From: a bacterium (Candidatus Gribaldobacteria) CG10_big_fil_rev_8_21_14_0_10_41_12
Lineage (GTDB): Bacteria > Patescibacteriota > Minisyncoccia > Minisyncoccales > CG1-02-41-26
NCBI GenBank assembly: GCA_002773545.1
Contig: PFAV01000044.1
Location: forward strand, 3,479 to 17,794
DNA length: 14,316 bases
Direction: 5' to 3'
Each line of letters starts with the position of its first letter. The first letter of the stretch is position 1. The notes under the pieces were generated by a model. It searched no databases. It had not been told where the DNA came from and worked only from the letters and a program-made list of their open reading frames with translations. Shown piece by piece: positions 1-7,170 of the stretch. Position numbers and translations under genes: made by a program.

Positions 1-769
1 ATGACAACCTGACTAATAACGGTGAAACCTTCATCATTTATTTGGTTGCGGTGATTATAGAGAATTGCAGGTTCTTATTCTCTGTGATACAATTTAATTG
101 AGGACCGAATTAAATAAAAAGGCAATACCGTGGGAAGACAAATAAAAATTCAAACAACAGATTGGGCTTATATTGCTGGATTTCTTGACGGCGATGGCAG
201 TGTTATAATCCAACTAAAAAAAGAAAAGACACGAAGAGGGGTTGGAGGTTAATGCTTACCATTTGTTTCTATCAAGATACAAGGCATGAAAAGCCGCTTT
301 TCTGGATTAAGAAAAAATTAGGAATTGGGTATATCTCTCACAGAAAAGATGGGATAACCGAATTTCGAATAAATGGTTTTGAGCAATTAGAATCAATAAT
401 GAAAGGATTATATCCTTATGTAAAATTTAAAAAGAAGCAAGTTTCTTGCGTCTTAAAAATTTTACAAATTATTGGCTCTAAAGAAAGTTTGTTTGCTTTG
501 AAAAAGCAAGACAAAAAAAGAATAGCTAAAGCCGTCTTACAAGCAAGACAAGAAAATTATCAATCTGGCTCTAAAGGGATTGAAAAATTAAAACTTGATT
601 TGGAAATGTTAATTAATTCTTGAATTTTAATTGTCCCCGTAACGACTTTAATGGTTAAAACCCATTAGGATGGCAGTTTTTAAACCTGTCATAATATGTC
701 AGCCCCTAATCCGCCTAAGGCGGACGGGTGAAGATATAGTCTGAGCTCATAGAAATATGGGAATAATCG
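1..769 (+). ncRNA. Group I (IA-like) self-splicing intron in 23S rRNA, 5' end outside window
   Basis: All four conserved core elements can be read. P is at 15-29 (aataacggtgaaacc), Q at about 124-137 (aataccgtgggaag), R at 639-648 (gtaacgactt) and S at 731-741 (aagatatagtc). P7 pairs 644-647 with 738-741. A small hairpin between P7 and P3' (649-654 with 662-667) resembles the P7.1 of subgroup IA. P3 can pair 1-6 with 687-692. P9 is a 6-bp stem (746-751 with 756-761) capped by GAAA. The terminal guanosine is best placed at 769, because ordinary 23S sequence (acgagaggacc) starts at 770. An endonuclease gene fills the P6 region. P1, P2 and the upstream exon lie before the window. Subgroup assignment is by eye. 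Confidence 0.88.
130..623 (+). pseudogene. LAGLIDADG homing endonuclease, frameshifted
   Basis: Homing endonucleases of this family cut intron-less 23S alleles and so spread the intron. From a GTG at 130 the frame reads a single LAGLIDADG helix (AYIAGFLDGDGSV) and then stops at 250-252. The rest continues from 252 to 623 in another frame, with the family pattern LTICFYQDTRHEKPLFWIKK, a GYISHRKDGITEFRI strand and a LKKKQ-like helix. Adding one G to the GGGG run at 238-241 joins the parts into about 163 codons, the usual length of a single-motif, I-CreI-like, homodimeric enzyme. In-frame stops lie just upstream of 130 (at 115 and 97), so GTG is the likely start. It overlaps core element Q of the intron. 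The break could be true decay or a homopolymer error in the assembly. A product starting at 252 would lack the catalytic LAGLIDADG motif. Confidence 0.8.
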
Positions 770-997
770 ACGAGAGGACCTTCCGGAGCCAACCTCTGGT
801 GTGCCAATTGTTCTGCCAAGAGCATTGTTGGGTAGCCACATTGGTAAGGGATAAGCACTGAAAGCATCTAAGTGCGAAGCCCACCACGAGATTAGGATTC
901 TTAAACCCCCCGGAGACTACGGGGTTGATAGGCTCTAGGTGTAAGAGCAGCAATGCTTTAAGCCGAGGAGTACTAATAGGTTTATCAATTGGGTTTC
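770..997 (+). rRNA. 23S ribosomal RNA, 3' exon (sarcin-ricin loop to 3' end)
   Basis: The exon begins with acgagaggacc, the 3' side of the universally conserved sarcin-ricin loop. It continues through recognisable 23S 3' sequence: ggtagccacattggtaaggg, ataagcactgaaagcatcta, the gttgataggc segment and gagtactaatag near the end. From A2657 in E. coli numbering to the 3' end is about 248 nt in E. coli and about 228 nt here, so the domain is slightly shortened. The exact 3' end is estimated by alignment with the E. coli end and could be 10-15 nt off. The rest of the 23S gene lies upstream of the window, beyond the intron. Confidence 0.93.
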
Positions 998-1028
998 TAA
1001 ACGGTTAGCAATTATTGAGGAATATTAT

Positions 1029-1203
1029 GAGATGGTTGCAAAACTATTCCTGCTACAATTTTATCTTTTCGGCTGCGTCATCGTCAGACTTCGCAAAATG
1101 CTTTTCGCCGTAGCTGGGCTACGGCCTCAAAACATTTTGCTCGTCTTCCTCGCCTCGCTCGAAAATCTAAAATTTCGCTACGAAATAGTTTTGCAACCAT
1201 CTC
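1029..1203. mobile_element. 175-bp palindromic MITE-like element, copy 1, between 23S and 5S
   Basis: Both ends are perfect 20-bp inverted repeats (gagatggttgcaaaactatt and its complement). The two arms stay complementary, imperfectly, all the way to a central stem gccgtagc/gctacggc (1107-1114 with 1118-1125) around a 3-nt loop. The centre of symmetry falls exactly at 1116. The right half (1116-1203) recurs identically in inverse orientation at 14229-14316, which proves it is a repeat. No coding frame of substance is present. No clear target-site duplication flanks it (left ...attat, right gattt...). Its location in the rRNA spacer means it is transcribed with the operon and should fold into a long hairpin between 23S and 5S. 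Classing it as a MITE rests on structure alone. Confidence 0.85.
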
Positions 1204-1230
1204 GATTTAACTATTTTTATGTGTTTGTCC

Positions 1231-1349
1231 ATTGATAAGGCGATTATACTGAAGGTGCTCCACCTGTTCCCATTCCGAACACAGAAGTGAAATCCTTTGA
1301 GGCCGATGGTAGTGGTTTTACCGCGAGAGTAGGTCGTCGCCTTATCAAT
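1231..1349 (+). rRNA. rrf: 5S ribosomal RNA
   Basis: The segment contains the 5S signature cctgttcccattccgaacac, then agaagtgaaatcc, gccgatggtagtgg and gagagtaggtcg. Helix I is formed by ttgataaggcgat near 1232-1244 and gtcgccttatcaa at 1336-1348. The complementarity runs on outward (gtcc at 1227-1230 with ggac at 1350-1353), giving an 18-bp precursor stem that probably guides processing. The mature ends are therefore estimates; about 117-119 nt is normal for bacteria. It follows 23S after a 175-bp repeat element, and no tRNA is visible in the spacer. Confidence 0.93.
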
Positions 1350-1386
1350 GGACGAAACTCAAATATGTCGAAATATCGATATATCG

Positions 1387-1425
1387 AAAGCAAAAGCTTC
1401 CGCCTTAGGCGGAAGCTTTTGCTTT
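1387..1425 (+). terminator. Rho-independent-type terminator of the rRNA operon
   Basis: A perfect 18-bp stem joins 1387-1404 (aaagcaaaagcttccgcc) to 1408-1425 through a tta loop. The stem has a GC-rich core and T-rich bases on its descending side, about 38 nt after the 5S gene. Since the flanks are A-rich and T-rich it could work in both directions, but only rRNA transcription approaches from a known direction. The central 15 bases are the reverse complement of a hairpin in the intron (710-724). Confidence 0.8.
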
Positions 1426-1446
1426 TCAAATTTTATTAGTTATAAT
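1419..1446 (+). promoter_or_regulatory. Putative promoter for mreC with leaderless start
   Basis: A perfect -10 box, tataat at 1441-1446, lies only 6 nt before the ATG at 1453. A weak -35 candidate, ttgctt at 1419-1424, is spaced by 16 bp and sits within the 3' arm of the rRNA terminator. A start site about 7 nt after the -10 box would fall on or next to the A of the ATG, giving an mRNA with virtually no leader. The inference is supported by the lack of any Shine-Dalgarno sequence before mreC. Confidence 0.5.
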
Positions 1447-1452
1447 GCAATC

Positions 1453-2250
1453 ATGAAAAAGACATACAAAATTTTAATTTTATTGATTTTTATTTTAGGG
1501 CTAACCATTGCCATTAATAAATTTAGCGCTGATGATTTTATAAAAAATACTTTCTATAAGATATTCACGCCGTTTCAAAAATCAACCTGGCAAGCTGGCG
1601 GCTGGTTCTCGGACAAATTAATAGCTCCCTTAACAGTTGGGAAAATTCAGACCGAAAATCAAAATTTAGTCAAAGAAAATTTATCCTTAAAAGAACAAAT
1701 TATTATTCTCAAATCCCAAGCTGAAGAAAACGCCATACTGAAAGCCGCTTTGGGAATAAGCGCGGAGAGAAAAGAAAATATGGTCTTGGCTGATGCGCTG
1801 AACAAAGATTTTCTGGGAAACTATTTGCTGGTTAACAAGGGCAGTAAAGACAAAATAACCAAGGGCTTAGCGGTTATCACGCCAGACGGAGCTTTGGTGG
1901 GAAAGGTTGAGAAAGTTTATAACGACTTCTCGCAAATCATTTTAATTACTTCTGCCTCCAGCTCTTTTTCAGCTGAAATTGAAAACGAAAAAACCGGCGT
2001 TTTGGCGGTGATTAAGGGCAATGGCGATGGCAAAGTTTTTTTTGAATTGGTCCCGCAAGAACAAGTTTTAAGTAAAGGCGATTTAGTCAAAACCATTGCT
2101 TTGGGTAATATTTTTCCCAAAGATATTTTAGTGGGCGAGGTGCTGAATTTTGAAAAAGAACCGTCAAGCTCTTTCCAAAAAGGCGATATTCTGCCTTATT
2201 TTTTACGGAATAATTTCAAGCAGTTATTAATAATTGTTGATGAAAAATAA
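1453..2250 (+). CDS. mreC: Rod shape-determining protein MreC
   Basis: MreC is the bitopic scaffold that links MreB filaments to the elongation-specific peptidoglycan synthases in the periplasmic or extracytoplasmic space. The 265-aa product has a short basic N terminus, one membrane segment (about residues 6-22), a coiled coil (about 65-98, rich in heptads such as ENQNLVKENLSLKEQ), and then the beta-domain with the family signature LVNKGSKDKITKGLAVI...DGALVGKV. The frame is open further upstream (to 1348), but that part runs through the 5S gene end and the terminator, so the ATG at 1453, just after a tataat box, is the sensible start. It overlaps mreD by 11 nt. The mreC-mreD-PBP2 order is the standard one. 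mreB is not in the window. Confidence 0.93.
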   Translation: MKKTYKILILLIFILGLTIAINKFSADDFIKNTFYKIFTPFQKSTWQAGGWFSDKLIAPLTVGKIQTENQNLVKENLSLKEQIIILKSQAEENAILKAALGISAERKENMVLADALNKDFLGNYLLVNKGSKDKITKGLAVITPDGALVGKVEKVYNDFSQIILITSASSSFSAEIENEKTGVLAVIKGNGDGKVFFELVPQEQVLSKGDLVKTIALGNIFPKDILVGEVLNFEKEPSSSFQKGDILPYFLRNNFKQLLIIVDEK

Positions 2251-2737
2251 TCACCTCAATATGCTTATTGCAAAATATCTAATTTGGCCGCTTGTTTTAT
2301 TGGCCTTATTTTTTGTTGAATTAAGCTTTCTGCCCCAGCTTCTCCCTTGGGGCATAACCATTGATTTTGTTTTTTTATTGGTTTTTTTAAGTTGTTTTTT
2401 TCGCGAAAAAAATGACTATTTTAGTTATTTTTTAGCAACGATAGCGGGGGGATTTTTAGATATCTACTCCGGGCAATTGTTTTTTGGTTTTTGGATATTA
2501 TTTTTTGTTTTACTGGCTTGGCTAATCAAAAAAATGAGTTTTTTAATGCAAGGTCTCAATGTTTTTTCTTTTTTGATAAATTTTTTAGTGGCTTATTTAT
2601 TTTATAAATTTTTTTCCTGGTGGCTGGTTTGGCCAAACTTTTCTTGGCTAAACTTTATGATCACTTTTGCTCTTACGGGAGCTATAGGAGTTATTTCTTT
2701 TTTCATTTATGCCTCTTTACATAAAAAGAAAAGTTAA
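2240..2737 (+). CDS. mreD: Rod shape-determining protein MreD
   Basis: MreD is a small integral membrane partner of MreC. The 165-aa product is almost wholly hydrophobic, with about five predicted membrane segments (first about residues 9-28, last about 140-160) and few charged residues outside the loops. Its length matches E. coli MreD (162 aa). Identity rests on hydrophobicity, size and position between mreC and PBP2, since MreD sequences diverge strongly. Three starts are possible: TTG at 2234, ATG at 2240 and ATG at 2261. I chose 2240 because it is the first ATG and overlaps the end of mreC, consistent with translational coupling. No Shine-Dalgarno sequence separates them. The end overlaps the PBP2 start by 29 nt. 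Confidence 0.87.
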   Translation: MKNNHLNMLIAKYLIWPLVLLALFFVELSFLPQLLPWGITIDFVFLLVFLSCFFREKNDYFSYFLATIAGGFLDIYSGQLFFGFWILFFVLLAWLIKKMSFLMQGLNVFSFLINFLVAYLFYKFFSWWLVWPNFSWLNFMITFALTGAIGVISFFIYASLHKKKS

Positions 2738-4829
2738 AGAAGTTGGAATAGAGGACATCTTTTTAGACAAACTTGCTCAAAAAAGAGAGCAAGAGCATTT
2801 TGTTTCCAGCAAAAAATTGGAAGTGCCGCTTGATAAAAATGGGTTTTTTTCTTTATTGGTTTTTGGATTTTTAATTTTCGGATTTTTAGCTGGCTTTACA
2901 TTTTATCTGCAAGCGCAAGGCAAAGAAAAATACAATTCGCTCTCCCAGCAAAACAAATTTACAAATTTCAATTTATCGGCTGAAAGAGGCATTATCTACG
3001 ACAGGAACCTTTTGCCTTTAGTAAAAAACGAGTCAACCTTTGAGCTTTGGGTAAAAAAATCCGAGCTACCCAAGGAAAATTATAACCAAGCGATCATAGC
3101 CATCTCTTCTATTATTCAAAAACCAGCCGAGTTTATTAGAAATCTCATAGATAGCGCCATACAAGATGATTTCTTGATAGCGGGCGATTTGAACCACGAA
3201 CAATTAGTGCTTTTAACTGCTGAACAAGCCGAGTTTCCCGGGTTTATCATCAAAAAAAATATCTTACGACAATACCAAGGGCCTTTAAGTATGGGCCATA
3301 TTTTGGGTTATTTAGGAAAAATCAGCCAGGGGGAGGTGGCGGTTTTGCAAAGCAACAATTATGAATTTGCCGACTATATTGGCAAAGAAGGCCTGGAAAA
3401 ATATTACGAGAATATCCTCAAAGAAAAAAAGGGTATTGTTAAATTTGCCAGAACCGCCCAAGGCAAAATAATCTCGCAGGAAGTTGTACAATATCCCGCC
3501 TCGGGGCAGAGTTTGGTTTTATCCATTGACGCGAAATTGCAAAAGAAAAGCGAACAAGCGCTAACTTTGGCCTTGGCTGAAAATGGCCTTAAAAAAGGAG
3601 TGGTGGTTATTTTAGACCCAAGAAACGGAGAAATGCTAACTTCGGTTTCTTGGCCTTCATTTGATAATAATTTATTTGCTAACGGCATATCTATTGAAGA
3701 TTTTCAACGGCTCAACGATGATAAAAATAATCCCCAGTTAAACAGAGTAATTGCCGGGCTTTATCCCAGCGGCTCGGCCATCAAGCCAGTCATGGCCACA
3801 GCCGCTTTAGAAGAGGGGATTGTTAATGAAAAAACAATTCTCTATTGCCCCCCAAAACTTTGCGCGCCTCATCAGTATGACCAAGGCGCTGATTGTTACC
3901 CCGACAATGCCTATCATGGCTATACTGATGTCAAAAGAGCCATTGCGGAATCAGTCAATCCTTTTTTCTATATGATTGGCGGGGGATACACCGCCCCCAA
4001 GCCGTCTAATGAATACTACGACCCCAAATTGCCCAAAAAATTTGAGGGCTTGGGCATAATGAAAATAGCCCAGTATCTTAATTTATTTGGTTTTGGCCAA
4101 ACCGCCAACATTGATTTACCCGGCGAAGCCTCGGGCAGGGTGCCCGCGCCCGAATGGAAAGAGGCCTATTTCAAAACGCCGGCCACCCAAAAATGGTATT
4201 TGGGCGATACCTATAATCTTTCTATTGGCCAAGGGTATTTTTTAACTACTCCTTTGCAATTAGCCCAGGCCATCATGGCTATAGCCAATAACGGCCAGCT
4301 TTATCAACCCAAAATAGCCAAAGAAATTTTATTAAGCAACAATCAAAAACAAGCAATCCCGCCGATTTTAATCAGAGAAAATTTTGTGGCCAGCTCCACC
4401 TTAAAAATTGTCCGAACCGGTATGCGCCAAACAGTCACTTCGCCGGCTGGCTCGGCTCACTCATTAAATGTTTTGCCCATAGCCGTATCAGCCAAAACCG
4501 GCACAGCGCAAATTTATCCCAACAAAAAAATTTACTTAAACTGGATCGCTGTTTACGCTCCCTCGGATAACCCGGAAATGGTCATGGTTGTTTTGATTGA
4601 AGAAGTAGTCGGACTCAAATCAACCGCTCAAAGAGTGGCGCGAGAAATTTTGGACTGGCAATTTTACACCCGTAACCTCAAAGAAAAAACACCCCCTGTT
4701 TTAGAAGCGCCAGCTCCATTAGAGGTCTCATCTCTAACTGGCTCAACCACACCCGAAACAATCTCCACAACCACTACTGCCACCACCACCGAAAGCGCTC
4801 CTTTCTCAACAACAACCATTAGTCATTAA
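2709..4829 (+). CDS. mrdA: Penicillin-binding protein 2 (class B transpeptidase of the elongasome)
   Basis: This enzyme cross-links peptidoglycan stem peptides (D,D-transpeptidase) during side-wall growth. The 706-aa product has a cytoplasmic N terminus of about 45 residues, one membrane anchor (about 46-68), a PBP dimer domain opening with AERGIIYDRN (91-100), and a transpeptidase domain. All three catalytic motifs are present: S356-A-I-K359, S415-V-N417 and K596-T-G598. The C terminus after about 660 is a Pro/Thr/Ser-rich tail with poly-Thr stretches, longer than needed and probably disordered. A Cys/His-rich stretch (C380, C385, H388, C396, H403) lies between the first two motifs. The ATG at 2709 is the only credible start and overlaps mreD by 29 nt. 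PBP2 rather than the division enzyme PBP3 is inferred from the mreCD context. Confidence 0.93.
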   Translation: MPLYIKRKVKEVGIEDIFLDKLAQKREQEHFVSSKKLEVPLDKNGFFSLLVFGFLIFGFLAGFTFYLQAQGKEKYNSLSQQNKFTNFNLSAERGIIYDRNLLPLVKNESTFELWVKKSELPKENYNQAIIAISSIIQKPAEFIRNLIDSAIQDDFLIAGDLNHEQLVLLTAEQAEFPGFIIKKNILRQYQGPLSMGHILGYLGKISQGEVAVLQSNNYEFADYIGKEGLEKYYENILKEKKGIVKFARTAQGKIISQEVVQYPASGQSLVLSIDAKLQKKSEQALTLALAENGLKKGVVVILDPRNGEMLTSVSWPSFDNNLFANGISIEDFQRLNDDKNNPQLNRVIAGLYPSGSAIKPVMATAALEEGIVNEKTILYCPPKLCAPHQYDQGADCYPDNAYHGYTDVKRAIAESVNPFFYMIGGGYTAPKPSNEYYDPKLPKKFEGLGIMKIAQYLNLFGFGQTANIDLPGEASGRVPAPEWKEAYFKTPATQKWYLGDTYNLSIGQGYFLTTPLQLAQAIMAIANNGQLYQPKIAKEILLSNNQKQAIPPILIRENFVASSTLKIVRTGMRQTVTSPAGSAHSLNVLPIAVSAKTGTAQIYPNKKIYLNWIAVYAPSDNPEMVMVVLIEEVVGLKSTAQRVAREILDWQFYTRNLKEKTPPVLEAPAPLEVSSLTGSTTPETISTTTTATTTESAPFSTTTISH

Positions 4830-4862
4830 AAATTTGGACGGGGTCTGACCCCGTCCAAATTT
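4830..4862. repeat. REP-like perfect hairpin after PBP2, possible terminator
   Basis: A perfect 15-bp inverted repeat, aaatttggacggggt at 4830-4844 and its complement at 4848-4862, surrounds a ctg loop and starts one base after the PBP2 stop codon. The GC-rich core could end transcription of the mre operon, but the downstream bases (aattaaattaattt) are not a clean T run. The core ggggtctgacccc looks like the palindromic REP sequences associated with IS200-like Y1 transposases in other bacteria. That likeness is recalled, not searched. A partly similar hairpin with ggtctgcccc lies at 12434-12490. Confidence 0.65.
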
Positions 4863-4876
4863 AATTAAATTAATTT

Positions 4877-5635
4877 ATGATTTTACTTGATAAAAGCTTT
4901 TATACTATTAAAAAAGAAAAACAAAAAGGCAGAGGAATATTCGCTAAAAAAGAAATTCCCAATGGGACAATAGTGGCTGATTATTTGGGTCGCTTGATTA
5001 AAGTAGAAGAAGAGGAAGATTACGAAAAACGCTTTGGCCATTATGTAATGTTTTATAATGACAGAGCCTCCATTGTGCCGCAAGATATTAAAGCGGTTGG
5101 CGCTCATTTAATCAATCACTCTTGTATGCCCAATTGCGGTGTTTTACTTCTGCAAAAACATATAATTTATGTATCGTTGAGAAAAATTTTCCCAGGCGAA
5201 GAATTAACTATTGATTATGAAATAGAGCAATTACCCAAAGGAAATTTTCAATATCCTTGTTTTTGTAAAAACTTGTTTTGTCGGGGCACTATGAATGTTT
5301 CCCAAGAAAAAGAAGAAAAATGGTATCGCTTTAGCCATAAAGGAAGCAAGGTAAATTTTAATAGTTTAGAGGTGGTTTTTGGCCAGGCATTGGAACCCCT
5401 TAAAAAATATCCTAAATTTATGAAAGATTCTTTTGGCTATCCAGTTTTTGCTTCATTAATTAAAGAGCCGATTATAGTTTCCGACAGCCGGCTACCGTCA
5501 ATAAAAGTTTTGCGCGAAAAAATAAAAAATACCGGCCGATGCCTGTATTTCCCTAAAATTGATTATTGTTTATTCGGTATCGCTGACAATACGCTCATTT
5601 CAGCGCCGATGAGCTATCTTAAAAAATTCATATAA
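4877..5635 (+). CDS. SET-domain methyltransferase with post-SET motif
   Basis: SET enzymes transfer a methyl group from S-adenosylmethionine, usually to lysine side chains. The 252-aa product opens with the SET start signature KGRGIFAKKEI (17-27). It then has the NHS motif in HLINHSCMPNC (N80, H81, S82) that binds the cofactor, and GEELTIDYE (107-115) with the catalytic-type tyrosine Y114. A post-SET cysteine set, CFC-x4-C (C128, C130, C135), probably binds zinc together with C83 or C87. About 110 residues of unrecognised sequence follow (about 143-252) and may select the substrate. The start is the ATG at 4877; there is no Shine-Dalgarno sequence. The next gene starts 2 nt after its stop, so the two form one unit. 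A second SET gene lies in the opposing operon (9558-10016). The substrate is unknown. Confidence 0.88.
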   Translation: MILLDKSFYTIKKEKQKGRGIFAKKEIPNGTIVADYLGRLIKVEEEEDYEKRFGHYVMFYNDRASIVPQDIKAVGAHLINHSCMPNCGVLLLQKHIIYVSLRKIFPGEELTIDYEIEQLPKGNFQYPCFCKNLFCRGTMNVSQEKEEKWYRFSHKGSKVNFNSLEVVFGQALEPLKKYPKFMKDSFGYPVFASLIKEPIIVSDSRLPSIKVLREKIKNTGRCLYFPKIDYCLFGIADNTLISAPMSYLKKFI

Positions 5636-5637
5636 AT

Positions 5638-7170
5638 ATGGATATTTTAGTCCTCTGCGACCAAGCAAAAAAAACTGCCAGAAACTGGGCAAAAAATCAA
5701 CTTCCAACCATAAAAAACAAGGTAAAACCGCTAAAAAACTTTCCCGATGAGATTATTTTAGACGGCTTGGTTAATAATTGGTTTGAATTGTTTGATGAAA
5801 AAATTAAAAATCGCCAAGAAAAGTTTTATTTAGCTCAAACCGCCAGCGCCATAAAAAAAGTTGAGGTTAGTGTTTATAGAAAAGCCCTCAAAAAAGTTGG
5901 CAAAAAGCAGCTCAACTGCTGGGGCATTGACGAAAAACAAAGAAACCTGCTTTTAGGCGATACCGCGACACCCGGCCTTTTGGAGGTGGCGGGCCGGGCT
6001 GATAGCCTTTTTTTGCGATTTTTGCAAGCCAGCTATTTTTCGCCGCAGTTGCTTGATAACCAGCCAGCCAAACAAAAAAGTTTCGCCGTTATTAACAAGC
6101 TGTTTCCAAAAGAGTCTGGGGATATCTCTTTGGGTTTGATAAATATAAGCCAGCAAAATTGCTGGTTTAGTGAAGAACAAAGCAGCTTATTATTCCAGCG
6201 CTACTTAAAAATTTTGAGCAGTTTTTTTAGCGATCTTAACTATAAAAAGATAGTAAAAAAACAAAAAGCAATTGAAAAAATTTATAGCCAATGCTTGCGA
6301 AGCGGCTTTCCTATTGTTTTAACGCCCCCGCTAGAAACCAGCCAGTTTGAGCCATACCTTGACCCAGAATTGCGAATTAGTTTTAGAGATAAAAAAACTA
6401 AAAATCAAGAAAAAACATTTCAAACATTGAAAAAAAATCTATCGGGGATTATCAAAAATAAGCAAATAGAGCAAAGAGATATTTTTCTTGTTAATCCGAT
6501 TGTTTCTTTTGGAGTGAATTTAGTTTTTTGCGGCACTGCCCAAGAAAAGCCGGAAATAGTGATTTTTTTAAGAGAACAAAAAGAATCCTACGACAAAGCC
6601 CTGCCAACAATAGTCAATAAATTTATGGCTGCCGCCATCAATGAAACTACCGTAGAAAAAATGTCTTTATTCCTGACTATTTTCCACGAAATATTCCATC
6701 TCACTGGCGAAAATTCTCCCTGCTTGAAAAATTTAATAAAAAAAACTTCTGGAAAATTAGGCCTAAGAGACGCCCTTGAAACCGAAGCGGAAATTTTATA
6801 TCGCCCCTGGCTCTTGAAAATGTCTGAAAGCAAAAAACTATTCGGTCATAAAGAACAATGGGCTTATGCCATGACTGCTTCTTCCCTGCAGGCGCTCAAA
6901 GATTTGCCCGAGAACAACAGCTATTTTAAGGCCGCCTGCTATACTCTAAACGAATTATTCGCTCAAAAAATCGTTTACCTAAAAAATAAACAATTTTACA
7001 TCAAAAAAGAAAATAACTATCAGGATTTCAGCTACGCCCAAAACCAGTTAGTTAAAAATTATCTGCTGGCCTTGAAAAAAAATAATTTTCCTTCCGTAAG
7101 CTATCTGTTAGCCAACCTAAAACCCAATAAACAGTTGTGCTCGGCTATTTCTTTTTTGAAAGCAAGCTAA
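5638..7170 (+). CDS. Unknown protein with HExxH motif (putative zinc metallopeptidase)
   Basis: I do not recognise the family of this 510-aa protein. A zincin-type motif is clear: H350-E-I-F-H354 within LTIFHEIFHLTGEN, preceded by hydrophobic residues as in real active-site helices. Acidic residues about 30 positions on (E381, E383, E385 in LETEAEI) could supply a third metal ligand, as in gluzincins. The N-terminal 340 residues are lysine-rich and mostly helical, with no signal peptide or membrane segment, so the protein should be cytoplasmic. It starts 2 nt after the SET gene stop. Its 3' end overlaps the convergent epimerase gene by 26 nt. One possible role is processing of a peptide made or methylated by the neighbouring genes, which is inference. 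Without the motif it would be a plain hypothetical protein. Confidence 0.72.
   Translation: MDILVLCDQAKKTARNWAKNQLPTIKNKVKPLKNFPDEIILDGLVNNWFELFDEKIKNRQEKFYLAQTASAIKKVEVSVYRKALKKVGKKQLNCWGIDEKQRNLLLGDTATPGLLEVAGRADSLFLRFLQASYFSPQLLDNQPAKQKSFAVINKLFPKESGDISLGLINISQQNCWFSEEQSSLLFQRYLKILSSFFSDLNYKKIVKKQKAIEKIYSQCLRSGFPIVLTPPLETSQFEPYLDPELRISFRDKKTKNQEKTFQTLKKNLSGIIKNKQIEQRDIFLVNPIVSFGVNLVFCGTAQEKPEIVIFLREQKESYDKALPTIVNKFMAAAINETTVEKMSLFLTIFHEIFHLTGENSPCLKNLIKKTSGKLGLRDALETEAEILYRPWLLKMSESKKLFGHKEQWAYAMTASSLQALKDLPENNSYFKAACYTLNELFAQKIVYLKNKQFYIKKENNYQDFSYAQNQLVKNYLLALKKNNFPSVSYLLANLKPNKQLCSAISFLKAS

Noticed and set aside
1029..1203. CRISPR repeat or att site explanation for the repeated segment
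   Set aside because: There is no tandem spacing. It is a single long palindrome, with the other copy 13 kb away in inverse orientation.
998..1228. tRNA gene in the 23S-5S spacer
   Set aside because: No cloverleaf, T-loop signature or acceptor stem was found; the hairpin potential is explained by the palindromic element.
1032..1235. 67-aa open frame between 23S and 5S
   Set aside because: It lies almost wholly in the 175-bp palindromic element and reads into the 5S gene, so the frame is a by-product of the repeat.
1348..1452. 35-codon N-terminal extension of mreC
   Set aside because: It would encode through the 3' end of 5S rRNA and the terminator hairpin. MreC normally begins just before its membrane segment, as from the ATG at 1453.
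7145..7170. Regulatory meaning of the 26-bp convergent overlap
   Set aside because: Overlapping 3' ends are common in compact genomes; there is no hairpin there to support attenuation.
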